Of a DNA stretch of 64,000 bases, positions 1 to 10,640 are shown in pieces. Under the pieces are notes generated by a model. It was given only the letters and a program-made list of their open reading frames with translations, ran no database searches and was not told where the DNA came from. Position 1 is the stretch's first letter. Each line of letters begins with the position of its first letter. A program made the position numbers and the translations under genes. The DNA comes from Dallia pectoralis (lineage: Eukaryota; Chordata; Actinopteri; Esociformes; Umbridae), in the NCBI GenBank assembly GCA_029465975.1, contig CM055730.1, positions 8,979,758 through 9,043,757 on the forward strand. The letters run 5' to 3'.

Positions 1-331
1 TAAAACCTTGCATTGTTGCAGTATTAGAATACATTTGAATGAGTTTGCCCTTCAGTAATTATACTATGCTTGGGGATCAAATTTGGATTTTATAACATTT
101 GAAATGGCAAACTCTGGAAGCAAATGGTTAATCAGAAGAGGTGGATCGCAGGTTTCTTACAGTCTGTTGTGGGTAAATGTATGCCTCTCTCTTCAATAGA
201 TAATGGTCACTTAGAAATGTCAGAGTTTTTAAAAGATAAGCGAATCTTTTGTCAAGTAAATAACATCAATTTGATCAGAAATACAGTATAGATGTTGTTG
301 AAAATATCTAGCTGTAAACGGCTGAATATTT

Positions 332-400
332 TAGGGAATATTTGCAGGGGCCCATTAACATGTGTTCTATGATAATGGGCCCCTGCAAATGTGTTCCAGG
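332..400. other. 18-bp perfect inverted repeat (hairpin)
   Basis: ATTTGCAGGGGCCCATTA at 340-357 is perfectly complementary to TAATGGGCCCCTGCAAAT at 373-390, with a 15-nt loop. Flanking bases do not continue the pairing. It may be a fold-back inside a transposon relic (Tc1-like sequence starts shortly downstream) or a chance or functional hairpin. Confidence 0.8.
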
Positions 401-429
401 GCTGATAATTAGATGCAGACCACATAGAA

Positions 430-1380
430 AGATGGAGTCCTTGGCATCATCTATGAAGCATGGTTGAGGCAATGTAATGGGCTGGAGGTGGTACAATGGA
501 CGAGTTTTACAGAGTAGAAGGGATGTTGAAGGCTATCACTCCAATTTGCAATGCCATGCCAAACGTGTTGACTACAGTTAATTGGAGCCAATTTCCGGTT
601 ACAACAGGACATTCTATGATGGAGTAGCCAGCACAGTCATCGGATCTGAACCATATTGAGCTGTTGTGGAAGCAGCTTGACCGTATGAGTAAGAAATGCA
701 CATCAAGCCAATATATTGTCTGGGAGGTGCATCAGGAAGCGTTGGGTAAAATCTCTTTAAATAACCATAAATTACAACTATAGAATGCCAAATGCCTGAA
801 AGGCTGTAATTGGTGGATTCTTTGACAATAGCACCATTGTCACAGTATCCACTGGGTGTAGCGTGGAAGAAGCCAGATGCAGAGCAGAGAATCGCGTTCG
901 GGGTGTTTATTTATAATTAAAACAAACATTGAACAATGAACGTAAACGGATTAAATGCAAATGCTTGATTGCGACTTATACGAAATTATTCAACACAGCT
1001 TCAACAATTACACAGACACTCACCTATATCGACACGTGACATTTAAACAATACCAAGGACCCGTGAACCTAACCAGAGACCTTAAATAGCCGACAGATTA
1101 ACTAACCTGTGGTCGATTTTAGCAAAACCCAAAACAGCTGTGCTCCTAATCAACACGATACACAGAAGTGCTCTCCACTAACACCCTGTGTACAACAAGC
1201 TCACCAATCCGTGACTAACATTTGGAAGGCACAATCATTATTTACATATATGAAATTACCTAAATCGTCAATTACTATATTTCCTTTTGACATGTTTCCT
1301 TTTCAAACATTTTTGGTGTATGTTTTTATGGAAAACAAGGACATTTATAGGTGTCCCCAAACTTTCGAACGGTAGTGTGT
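430..1380 (+). pseudogene. Degenerate Tc1-like transposon
   Basis: Read on +, 625-720 encodes a decayed Tc1 transposase C-terminus: a stop replaces the expected Trp, then PAQSSDLNHIELLWKQLDRM, which matches the DD[E/D] region motif of the family (W-PAQSPDLNPIE-LW). Further downstream, 790-830 resembles the C-terminal Met-Pro...Phe-Phe-Asp block. The right terminal sequence, GTCCCCAAACTTTCGAACGG, lies at 1353-1372. Stops and frameshifts are frequent, so it is dead. About 380 bp between 835 and 1215 has no Tc1 character and may be a nested insertion. Confidence 0.7.
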
Positions 1381-1722
1381 CTTTGGCACCACATTTCGGG
1401 ATGTTGTCACTGACTGTGCCAGCGGCATCATGGGAAATATTACCCTGGTACAGCAATGTAAGTTGGTGACAACATAAGGCATTTTCAGGTCAAGATCAAC
1501 TGAGTGAGATGGGGTCTAATTTTATCTCCATTTCATTTGTGTACCTGTGACACATTGGAGTAGTACGGTGCACATACTGTATGGGTAAAGTCCTTTTGTC
1601 ATCCACAAGCAGCAAATGTGAAAATATGTTTTTCACAAGCCTGCCTCGCGATTTTAGTTTATTTTAGTATGACTGTGAATACTAATCAATGGATTTGTTC
1701 AGAGCTTCACACAGGAATTGCA

Positions 1723-1723
<1 letters not shown>

Positions 1724-1785
<62 letters not shown>
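1724..1785. repeat. (CA)n microsatellite
   Basis: About 30 uninterrupted CA dinucleotides. Confidence 0.97.
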
Positions 1786-2533
1786 ATAATGGGACTGCAT
1801 ATACAGTATCCAGCTCCCCTCTATAATGAGCATAGTCCTTTAATATTGATTAATATTGTAACATTTACATTTTTGCTACACACTCCTGGAACAAAAAATG
1901 CGCTGGTAGACAAATACTAGGAGATTAACATTTCACAAGCTATCAATTTCCTCAAGGCTTTATATACTGCAGCCAATACCAATGTCCATTATAAGATTCG
2001 TCATAATGATTTTGATTTCTTCAGAGTGATGTGCTGCTCTCTCACTCCGTGGGAGGCTGAGCGAGAGAGAAAGTTCCATAACCCAAAGACAAAGACATCT
2101 CAACTAAAACACGGAGACTCTGTGATCACGCAGCTTAGGAAGAGCTTACTACAAAACACAGGGCTACACAGAGCCGTCTTTAACACACAGACCACATTCA
2201 CCCTGAGTCGGAGATTTGCATGACTAGACAAAGTACATGATCTTCTGTAGCTGCGTACGTTGCTCGTGAGCTAAACAAAATACTGTATCAACCTGCATTA
2301 AACAGTATATCATTGCGTTGCTTGGCTTTGCTTTCTTGACACCTCAGTCAACATGACAAGTCCTATTCCTTGGTTTATCACACCTTGGCTGCTGTCTAGT
2401 CTGGTCAGGTTCTGAAAACAAGCGCACAGACGAGCTACAGTTGGTCTTAAACAGAGCGGCACCTTGATGAACATGTAGGAATGACCATGACACGCATACG
2501 ACCATGTAGTCTTATAGTGGAGGAGGTGGAGGT
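1786..2533. other. Unique intergenic sequence, no gene seen
   Basis: AT-rich unique sequence between the (CA)n tract and the first minisatellite. No homologous exon, RNA gene or mobile element recognised. Confidence 0.5.
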
Positions 2534-3501
2534 GAGCTGGTCTCTGTGTGCAGGAGGGATGTGTAACAGCTGGTCTCTGTGTGGGGGAGGGATGTGTCAC
2601 AGCTGGTCTCTGTGTGGATGGATGTGTCACAGCTGGTCTCTGTGTGGATGGATGTGTCACAGCTGGTCTCTGTGTGGAGGAGGGATGTGTAACAGCTGGT
2701 CTCTGTGTGGGGGAGGGATGTGTAACAGCTGGTCTCTGTGTGGGGGAGGGATGTGTCACAGCTGGTCTCTGTGTGGATGGATGTGTAACAGCTGGTCTCT
2801 GTGTGGAGAAGGGATGTGTCACTGCTGGTCTCTGTGTGGAGGGATGTGTCACAGCTGGTCTCTGTGTGGAGAAGGGATGTGTCACAGCTGGTCTCTGTGT
2901 GGAGAAGGGATGTGTCACAGCTGGTCTCTGTGTGGAGGAGGGATGTGTCACAGCTGGTCTCTGTGTGGAGAAGGGATGTGTCACAGCTGGTCTCTGTGTG
3001 GAGGAGGGATGTGTCACAGCTGGTCTCTGTGTGGAGGAGGGATGTGTCACAGCTGGTCTCTGTGTGGAGAAGGGATGTGTCACAGCTGGTCTCTGTGTGG
3101 AGAAGGGATGTGTCACAGCTGATCTCTGTGTGGAGGGATGTGTCACAGCTGGTCTCTGTGTGGAGAAGGGATGTGTCACAGCTGATCTCTGTGTGGAGGG
3201 ATGTGTCACAGCTGGTCTCTGTGTGGAGGGATGTGTCACAGCTGGTCTCTGTGTGGAGGGATGTGTCACAGCTGGTCTCTGTGTGGATGGATGTGTCACA
3301 GCTGGTCTCTGTGTGGATGGATGTGTCACAGCTGGTCTCTGTGTGGAGAAGGGATGTGTCACAGCTGGTCTCTGTGTGGAGGGATGTGTCACAGCTGGTC
3401 TCTGTGTGGATGGATGTGTCACAGCTGGTCTCTGTGTGGATGGATGTGTCACAGCTGGTCTCTGTGTGGAGGAGGGATGTGCCAGCGCTGTTCTCTGTGT
3501 C
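2534..3501. repeat. 30/33-bp minisatellite, about 31 copies
   Basis: Core GGATGTGTCACAGCTGGTCT plus CTGTGTGGA, with unit ends alternating between a T, GG or G(A/G)AG form. Units are 30 or 33 bp, differing only by 3 bp. Several units have TAACAGCTG instead of TCACAGCTG. The stop-free unit leaves frames open on both strands for over 300 codons, but no start context, splice site or homology suggests coding. Confidence 0.97.
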
Positions 3502-5002
3502 CAGTCCCCAGAACAGAAGCTGGGAAGTGCACTTCCCTAAATCGAACCATGACATCTTTCTGCCACTAGGGGTAACTCAAGATAGTGATGAAAAACATGT
3601 TGAAAAAGCAATCTTTTGGTTCCACTCAAATAAGGTGCTGTATTTTCAATGTCATGCCTGGAAGAAAAGCTGCTGCCTAGGCAAGGGTTAATGAGGATTT
3701 TAATATAATGCAAATTACAAAAAATCTTTTAGCTAACACCTATAATGCCATCTTAATCAGAATGCCAAATTGCTTGTCTTTGAGGAATAAACAATTTCAT
3801 TTTAACAATAATACTCGTTCAGCATCAGAATACGTGAATTTTGATTGATTCTCTAATATGCGGATATGATAATCATTTGGGAGACGCAAACAGCACATTT
3901 GATGATTTATAATAATTATCTCCAAGCAGGAATGAGACAATCAACAATCTAAAGAAGAGAGAAAAAAGACAATAATCAGCAATTTTCAAAAAGATGAGTT
4001 CTAAGATCTGATAGAGCTGATGACTCTCAGTCGCTCTCATGGAAACGTTTCTAAAAATGAAACTTGACTTTGGAGCAGTCCTCTTCAAGGTGCATGAACA
4101 ACAAAGCATTAATCTGTGACAAACTAATAGACATTTATATTTTATATTTCTTCCCTGATAGACGATATTACACAGGAGTGTGTTATTTGTTATAAACAGT
4201 ATATACCAAATGCAATTATTAGACATAATGTTACACCATTCAATTATTGTGGGTATGACCATTTAAACAGCAACAAACACACTTATAATCATAATCTAGA
4301 ACTACAGTACTGAGAATGGTCTGTTTTCAAAGAACCAGAAGTATCTGCTGAGTTTGAACTTTTCTAGGGTGACATCCTGGTGTGACACAGACAGATTGCA
4401 GCTTCAGAATGTTTATGCAAATACTTTAACAAAGTTACACTTGACTTTTTAAATAGCTTGTTAATTGATTTTGTTCCAAGAATAACATTCGACAGTATGG
4501 GACAAATCACACTCACCCTGCCGTTGTTAAATGATTTTCTGTTTATTTGGAGTTTGCCAACTCTGCATGTTATGGATGGATTATTGCAGCTCTCTAGTGG
4601 CCAAAACAGTAAACTGCATATTCCACAGAGTGCGAACATGACAGACAGTCCACATTGAATGATGATTTGCATGCACATTGTCCATTGGAGTCGAAGACGT
4701 CAGTTCACACTCTATGTGCCATGCAATTACAGCATTTATTACTCTGACCTATATCAGCATTGCGTTTAGGAAATAATCTACCTATTTCGTCTGCATTAAA
4801 ATGTTAACTTTTTTACATGTAACAAGGCAAATTAATGTTTCAACAGGGGTGTCTCTCAAATTAGAGAAACTACATATTTTTTTGCTTTTAACAAAAAGGT
4901 ATTAGCAATTATTATTTTCTTTAATTATTATATAAGATGCTAAGGTTAAATTAGATATAACTATATTAACATTTAACATTACAAGTACACTAACAAAAAA
5001 TT
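3502..5002. other. AT-rich intergenic, nothing recognised
   Basis: Unique AT-rich sequence with no coding homology, repeat array or transposon end that I can support on either strand. Confidence 0.5.
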
Positions 5003-5530
5003 ATGTGCAGGACAGTGTGTCAATGAGTCAATGTATGAGTCAAATGATATGCAGGACAGTGTGTCAATGAGTCAATGTATGAGTCAAATGATATGCAGGA
5101 CAGTGTGTCAATGAGTCAATGTATGAGTCAAATGATGTGCAGGACAGTGTGTCAATGAGTCAATGTATGAGTCAAATGATATGCAGGACAGTGTGTCAAT
5201 GAGTCAATGTATGAGTCAAATGATATGCAGGACAGTGTGTCAATGAGTCAATGTATGAGTCAAATGATATGCAGGACAGTGTGTCAATGAGTCAATGTAT
5301 GAGTCAAATGATATGCAGGTCAGTGTGTCAATGAGTCAATATATGAGTCAAATGATATGCAGGACAGTGTGTCAATGAGTCAATGTATGAGTCAAATGAT
5401 ATGCAGGACAGTGTGTCAATGAGTCAATGTATGAGTCAAATGATATGCAGGACAGTGTGTCAATGAGTCAATGTATGAGTCAAATGATATGCAGGACAGT
5501 GTGTCAATGAGTCAATGTATGACTCAAAAG
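5003..5530. repeat. 44-bp minisatellite with two AP-1 motifs per unit
   Basis: Twelve nearly identical 44-bp units (GCAGGACAGTGTGTCAATGA then GTCAATGTATGAGTCAAATG). Each unit has TGAGTCA twice, 12 bp apart; the final unit has TGACTCA at the second position, also an AP-1 consensus. That gives about 24 perfect AP-1 motifs in 530 bp. Confidence 0.97.
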
Positions 5531-6281
5531 ATGTATTCACTTGCATGTTTTGCAAATATATTAATACTAAAAGACAATCTGGGTTATTTACCACAATACA
5601 ACATATTATAATATCATAGAGCAACATAAATATAATACTAGAGTAAACATATTTGATGACAGTAAACCCGTGTAATGTATTGGAAATCTATAATGCTCTC
5701 ACTGGATAGGTGCCTGTAGCACAGCTGTGTGTATCATAAAGCCAGTGTCAATGGAACAGGAATGGAGATGATGGATGTGTTATTTTAGCAGGAACCCGGG
5801 ATTGCGGAAATGTAATATCCCTGTGTGTGAATTATTAACCAGCGAGCGTTAGTGAAGGAAAGGGGATATTAAGGTATTGTCAATTTGGGACCAAATGGCT
5901 CTCCTAGGGTTCTCACTTTCTTCAACAGTGCCACAATCGCTTTAACCTTCTTTGAAACTTTGTGGTTTCTCTTTTTTCACAACTTGCAAGATAAATGCCC
6001 TCTAGTCTCGACAAACAGGAGCTAGTGGGGTGCTGTACAGAACCGATACAATCACTGTTGGGCTTTCTTTATGCCGCGGACGGCTGCCTTGGTTCTGTGT
6101 ACAAAAGGAATCAAGGAAAAAGCAACCAATGCTTAAGAACCCAATCACTGTTTGAAAAATGGTGTCTTTGTCAGCACACCGGTTGTGTTTTGACAGGCAA
6201 GTACAGTGCTTTACATACCAATCTGAATCACATGGTAGACTACGCTGCTCTGAGTGAGTGAGCAGGGCTATTACCTATGAG
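5531..6281. other. Intergenic, nothing recognised
   Basis: Unique sequence with a short open stretch (5995-6261) but no homology and no splice context that would support a gene. Confidence 0.5.
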
Positions 6282-6832
6282 TGTAGACTGGTACAGCCTA
6301 TGGGATTATCATCCGCTGCTCCTGAATATAGACTGGTTCAGAGTACAGCCTATGGGATTATCATCCGCTGCTCCTGAATATAGACTGGTTCAGAGTACAG
6401 CCTATGGGATTATCATCCGCTGCTCCTGAATATAGACTGGTTCAGAGTACAGCCTATGGGATTATCATCCGCTGCTCCTGAATATAGACTGGTTCAGAGT
6501 ACAGCCTATGGGATTATCATCCGCTGCTCCTGAATATAGACTGGTTCAGAGTACAGCCTATGGGATTATCATCCGCTGCTCCTGAATATAGACTGGTTCA
6601 GAGTACAGCCTATGGGATTATCATCCGCTGCTCCTGAATATAGACTGGTTCTGAGTACAGCCTATGGGATTATCATCCGCTGCTCCTGAATATAGACTGG
6701 TTCAGAGTACAGCCTATGGGATTATCATCCGCTGCTCCTGAATATAGACTGGTTCTGAGTACAGCCTATGGGATTATCATCCGCTGCTCCTGAATATAGA
6801 CTGGTTCAGAGTACAGCCTATGGGATATGGGA
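6282..6832. repeat. 52-bp minisatellite, about 10.5 copies
   Basis: Near-identical 52-bp units containing GACTGGTTCAGAGTACAGCC and TATGGGATTATCATCCGCTG. Two units have TTCTGAG in place of TTCAGAG. Very low divergence implies recent expansion or homogenisation. Confidence 0.97.
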
Positions 6833-7640
6833 GTTAGTTTAATCATTGCCGCTCGTGAGAGAGAGAAATCTGGATATTTCACCTGAGATAATTGAAATTC
6901 CAATTTGTTGTACGTTAGAGCATTTCTGTTGTGGTAATTATGAATTAGGGTCCATCCCTTAATGGGAAAAAAACGTCAAGGCCAAAAACATACCAACATT
7001 CTTCTTTCTCATTCATAGGCTGATTAAACTATCATCAACTGTGTTACATTGGTGTCTCCTTTGAAGCAATACAAAAATCAGCCATGAGAAGACGGAAGTT
7101 GAAACATATTCTTTTCCTTTTTTTGGGGGAATTAAACAATAACTGATACACAAGCCCACTGTTTAAAGGCCAAACCCTGTGCTGTCTAATATAACTTAGT
7201 GGTAGGTAAAACATAATTGCATTCTAACAGTTTACAGTTGTATGAGGTAGCTAGATACAAAGTCAAATTTAAATGTTTTTTTTTGTAGCAACTGTAGCAC
7301 AAATAAACGTAGCCTCACTTTAGATGTAGTGAATGAGTACGGCTGTCAGGATGTGATTTGTGACGCTCTTAAACCAATGTTAAACACGTAGCTTAATCAC
7401 AGGTTGTTAGTGTTGCCTTTACATTAAGCATGGCAGGTGGTTTCATGGCTGTTCATTGCAGGTGATAAAAGTGGTGCCAGATTACAGCCCTGTATTGATA
7501 AATCCGGTTAATTTGTCGAACCCCATGCTTCCCTGTAGTTTACGATCTTCATCATGTTCTACTTTCTAAACCTTCACTGCAGCCAAATATATCTTTGTTC
7601 ATACCAACCTTTGTTCATGTTAAGAAAACGGTATAAAGCT
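6833..7640. other. Intergenic, nothing recognised
   Basis: AT-rich unique sequence without recognisable exon, RNA gene or array. Confidence 0.5.
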
Positions 7641-7930
7641 GAAGAATTTGAAATTAATTAAGAAAAATTAGCATATTGTGCAAAAGTTAATCTATTTCAG
7701 TAATTTACGGGTGCAAAAAAAAATTACATATCATGCAAAAGTTTATTTATTTCAGTAATTTATTTCAGTAATTCTGATTTTGAATTTGGGGTTTTCATAA
7801 GCTGTAAGCCATATTCATCGAAATGGTATCAAATAAAGGCTTGAAATATCTCACTTTGCATGAGTCTATAAAATATATTAGTTTCAGAACTTTTGCACGA
7901 TATGCTAATTTTCTGAGTTGCACCTGTATA
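7641..7930. mobile_element. Short inverted-repeat (MITE-like) element
   Basis: AGAAAAATTAGCATATTGTG... at 7661-7688 is an inverted copy of ...GCACGATATGCTAATTTTCT at 7888-7914 (about 26 of 28 bases pair). The interior has partly duplicated TTATTTCAGTAATTT and TTGAAATATCTCACTTTGCA. Non-coding; resembles a dispersed element I have seen in fish sequence but cannot name. Outer boundaries and target duplication are unclear. Confidence 0.65.
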
Positions 7931-8285
7931 TATGTGCTAAGAGCAACAAACAAGTTTCAAATGTCTGGTTCATTAATCATTTAAAAGTGTTTGTGTTTTC
8001 AACTAACTGTTTTTAATATAACAGCATAGGAGCAAATCAAGAGTAAGCAGAAAGTGAAGTGACTCTTGACTCTCTACCTCACACATCTAACAATAGGGCA
8101 CAGATGTCATACATCGATGGTTCAAGGTTTACAATAATGAGCATGTATACTGTATACTGCAGAAAAATACCAAATTAAATAATTTTTCATGGAAGAGTGG
8201 CGTGGTGACGAATGGCTGCAAAAGCGATCCGGAGACTTGTGGAATGTCAAGGCACTATTTCCATGCTAACTTGTGTTTTTTAATT
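7931..8285. other. Intergenic, nothing recognised
   Basis: Unique sequence; a short TATACTGTATACTGCAG near 8145-8161 is an outlying copy of the motif amplified just downstream. Confidence 0.5.
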
Positions 8286-8402
8286 ACTGTATACTGTATA
8301 CTGCATACTTTATACTGCATACTGCATACTGTATACTGCATACTGTATACTGCATACTGTATACTGCATACTGCATACTGTATACTGCATACTGTATACT
8401 GT

Positions 8403-8436
<34 letters not shown>

Positions 8437-8493
8437 TATACTGCATACTGCATACTGTATACTGCATACTGTATACTGCATACTGCATACTGT

Positions 8494-8527
<34 letters not shown>

Positions 8528-8740
8528 TATACTGTATACTGCATACTGCATACTGCATACTGTATACTGCATACTGCATACTGTATACTGCATACTGCAT
8601 ACTGTATACTGTATACTGCATACTGTATACTGCATACTGCATACTGCATACTGTATACTGCATACTGTATACTGTATACTGCATACTGTATACTGCATAC
8701 TGCATACTGTATACTGCATACTGCATACTGTATACTGTAT
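8286..8740. repeat. Heptanucleotide array (YATACTG)n, about 64 copies
   Basis: A run of seven-base units, each either TATACTG or CATACTG, with only one other variant near the left end (TTTATACTG). Unit length 7 means every frame cycles through the same stop-free peptide on each strand, which explains the long open frames; no coding is implied. Confidence 0.97.
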
Positions 8741-9786
8741 CGCTTGCTTGCACTTCTTTGGATTCTTCGTCCTGACACAATGATTCATGGCTTTTTTTTC
8801 CCACTTTTTTACACGATGATTTCAATGAAATGCCAGCATGAAGCTAAGCCATTATAACCTAATTTGTCATGCATGATGGGGAATGGAAAACGAAGGAAGG
8901 GAAAGATAGATTGCCTGATCAATGTGACTATAACAGCATCAACAAAGCATAGGTCAATAGCATCAGTGTCACAAATTGTTTTTTTTATTTCTGGCTTTAT
9001 TCAGTAGTTTTTTTTAATTCTGCCTTCATTCAGTAGTTTTTTTGTTATGCCTACAAACAGTCAAAAAAATAATCTGTATCAGAATTTGTACTGACCCATG
9101 CTTTCAGAGGTTCTGTTAAGAATCATTATATTTAAACTAGAATTTCAGATGTCACTTAGAAATGTCTGTGGTTTGCAAAAGAAAAACACTTTGTTAAGGA
9201 ATATTTTAGCTTTTAAGCCAATATCTAAATAGGCGTTCAGAGGCCCATTATCAGCAACCATCAGTCCTGTATGCCAATGGCACGTAGTAGTGTTTTGCTA
9301 AAAAAGTTTATTATTTTAACAGGCTAATTGATCATTTGAAAACCCTGTTTTCACAGCTGAAAACTGGTGTGCTGATTAAAGAAGTAATAACACTGGTCTT
9401 GAGTATCTGGAGCATCAATGCTTTTGGGTTCGAATACAGGCTCCAAATGGCCAGAAGTATAGAACTTTCTTCTGAAACTCGTTAGTCTATTCCAGTTCCT
9501 TTTCTCGTTTAAAATTTGCATGATTTATTTTATGTGTTTCACCACCAGCCACCCTAGACTTAAGTAGACTCTGCACACCGCTAATGGTGAAAATCGGACT
9601 CAGCAGCTAAAGACCACACACACACACATATATATATATATACGCTCACTCGACTCGTGACCGTAGTTAACTTTGGGTAGCGCCCGACCCGTCTGAAAGA
9701 GCGTGATTAGTTAAGCAAATCCCCACTGCTGATGCCATCTGTGGATGTTGTGAAGCCTGTGGCACCTGAAGGGTTTCTGCCTATAA
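8741..9786. other. Intergenic with short (CA)n(TA)n
   Basis: Unique AT-rich sequence. A compound (CA)n(TA)n microsatellite lies at about 9616-9642. No gene evidence. Confidence 0.5.
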
Positions 9787-10012
9787 AAAGAGCTGCCAGT
9801 GCCTGGCTGCCTGCATGCTGTTAAGCTGACTGTTTGTGCTGCCAGTGCCTGGCTGCCTGCATGCTGTTAAGGTGAATGTTTGTGCTGCCAGTGCCTGGCT
9901 GCCTGCATGCTGTTAAGCTGAATGTTTGTGCTGCCAGTGCCTGGCTGCCTGCATGCTGTTAAGCTGAATGTTTGTGCTGCCAGTGCCTGGCTGCTTGCAT
10001 GTTGTTAAGCAG
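9787..10012. repeat. 46-bp minisatellite, about 5 copies
   Basis: Units contain CTGCCAGTGCCTGGCTGCCT and GCATGCTGTTAAGCTGAATG; the last unit is diverged (GCTTGCATGTTGTTAAGC). Confidence 0.93.
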
Positions 10013-10260
10013 ACAGTTTTTGCAGGTAAGCTTTCTGCTAGTCAGACACAGGTCATCCAGTGAACTTTTTCTTAGGGTACAGTTAGAACAGTTAAAAGCC
10101 GTTAATGAAATCTTAAGCATTTGTCACAGAGAGCCGGAATATTTTTCCATCTCATTTGCTGTTGTATTTCAAACAAGTTAACGTTAATGCTATATTAGAA
10201 GGTTATAGTGCCATTTAAGATTTCATGTAACACAAGCCCTCTGCTCTGTAAAGTTCCACT
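10013..10260. other. Intergenic, nothing recognised
   Basis: Unique sequence; short open stretch without homology. Confidence 0.4.
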
Positions 10261-10640
10261 GTATATTCTTTCTTCAAGGGACTTGACTAACACTCCGGCT
10301 AATGGCATTGAAAGGTTTTGGAGCAATTATTGGATTTCATCGAACCATTGGGAGCCAAACAAGACACTTCATTAGCACAGTGAGCTTGTCAGGACCCATC
10401 TAATTTGTGATGGCTAACTGCCACATTAGGTGAAATGCCAGATCCTCTTTAAGGCATTGAAGCGAAATCAGCACTTCATCACGGGATAATTTTATACACC
10501 GAAGCACTTGGCACTCTGGAGCAGGGCCCAATCAATAGAGGACTAATGCAATCTCACTTTGGGAGGAAAGACTGCAGGTTGGAACGACCTCTAGGTGTAG
10601 CCGGGATACATGATATTGTGTTAATACACTGCTCATTGTA
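10261..10640. promoter_or_regulatory. Candidate conserved non-coding element
   Basis: A repeat-free, moderately AT-rich block with balanced composition and motifs such as GGAGCAATTATTGGATTTC, CTTCATTAGCACAGTGAGC and GGATAATTTTATACAC. It looks like vertebrate developmental enhancer sequence (homeodomain ATTA cores among longer non-repetitive words). This is a visual impression only; conservation could not be tested. Confidence 0.25.

Noticed and set aside
2310..3691. Reading frames of 200-380 codons with threonine/serine/cysteine repeats, mucin-like
   Set aside because: Translation of the 30/33-bp minisatellite in many frames on both strands; no homology, signal peptide or splice structure.
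5003..6832. Direct repeats that might suggest a CRISPR array
   Set aside because: Units are contiguous with no unique spacers, and the context is a vertebrate nuclear genome.
8202..8857. Tyr/Cys/Ile-rich frames in five registers
   Set aside because: Heptamer array; every register reads the same stop-free peptide.
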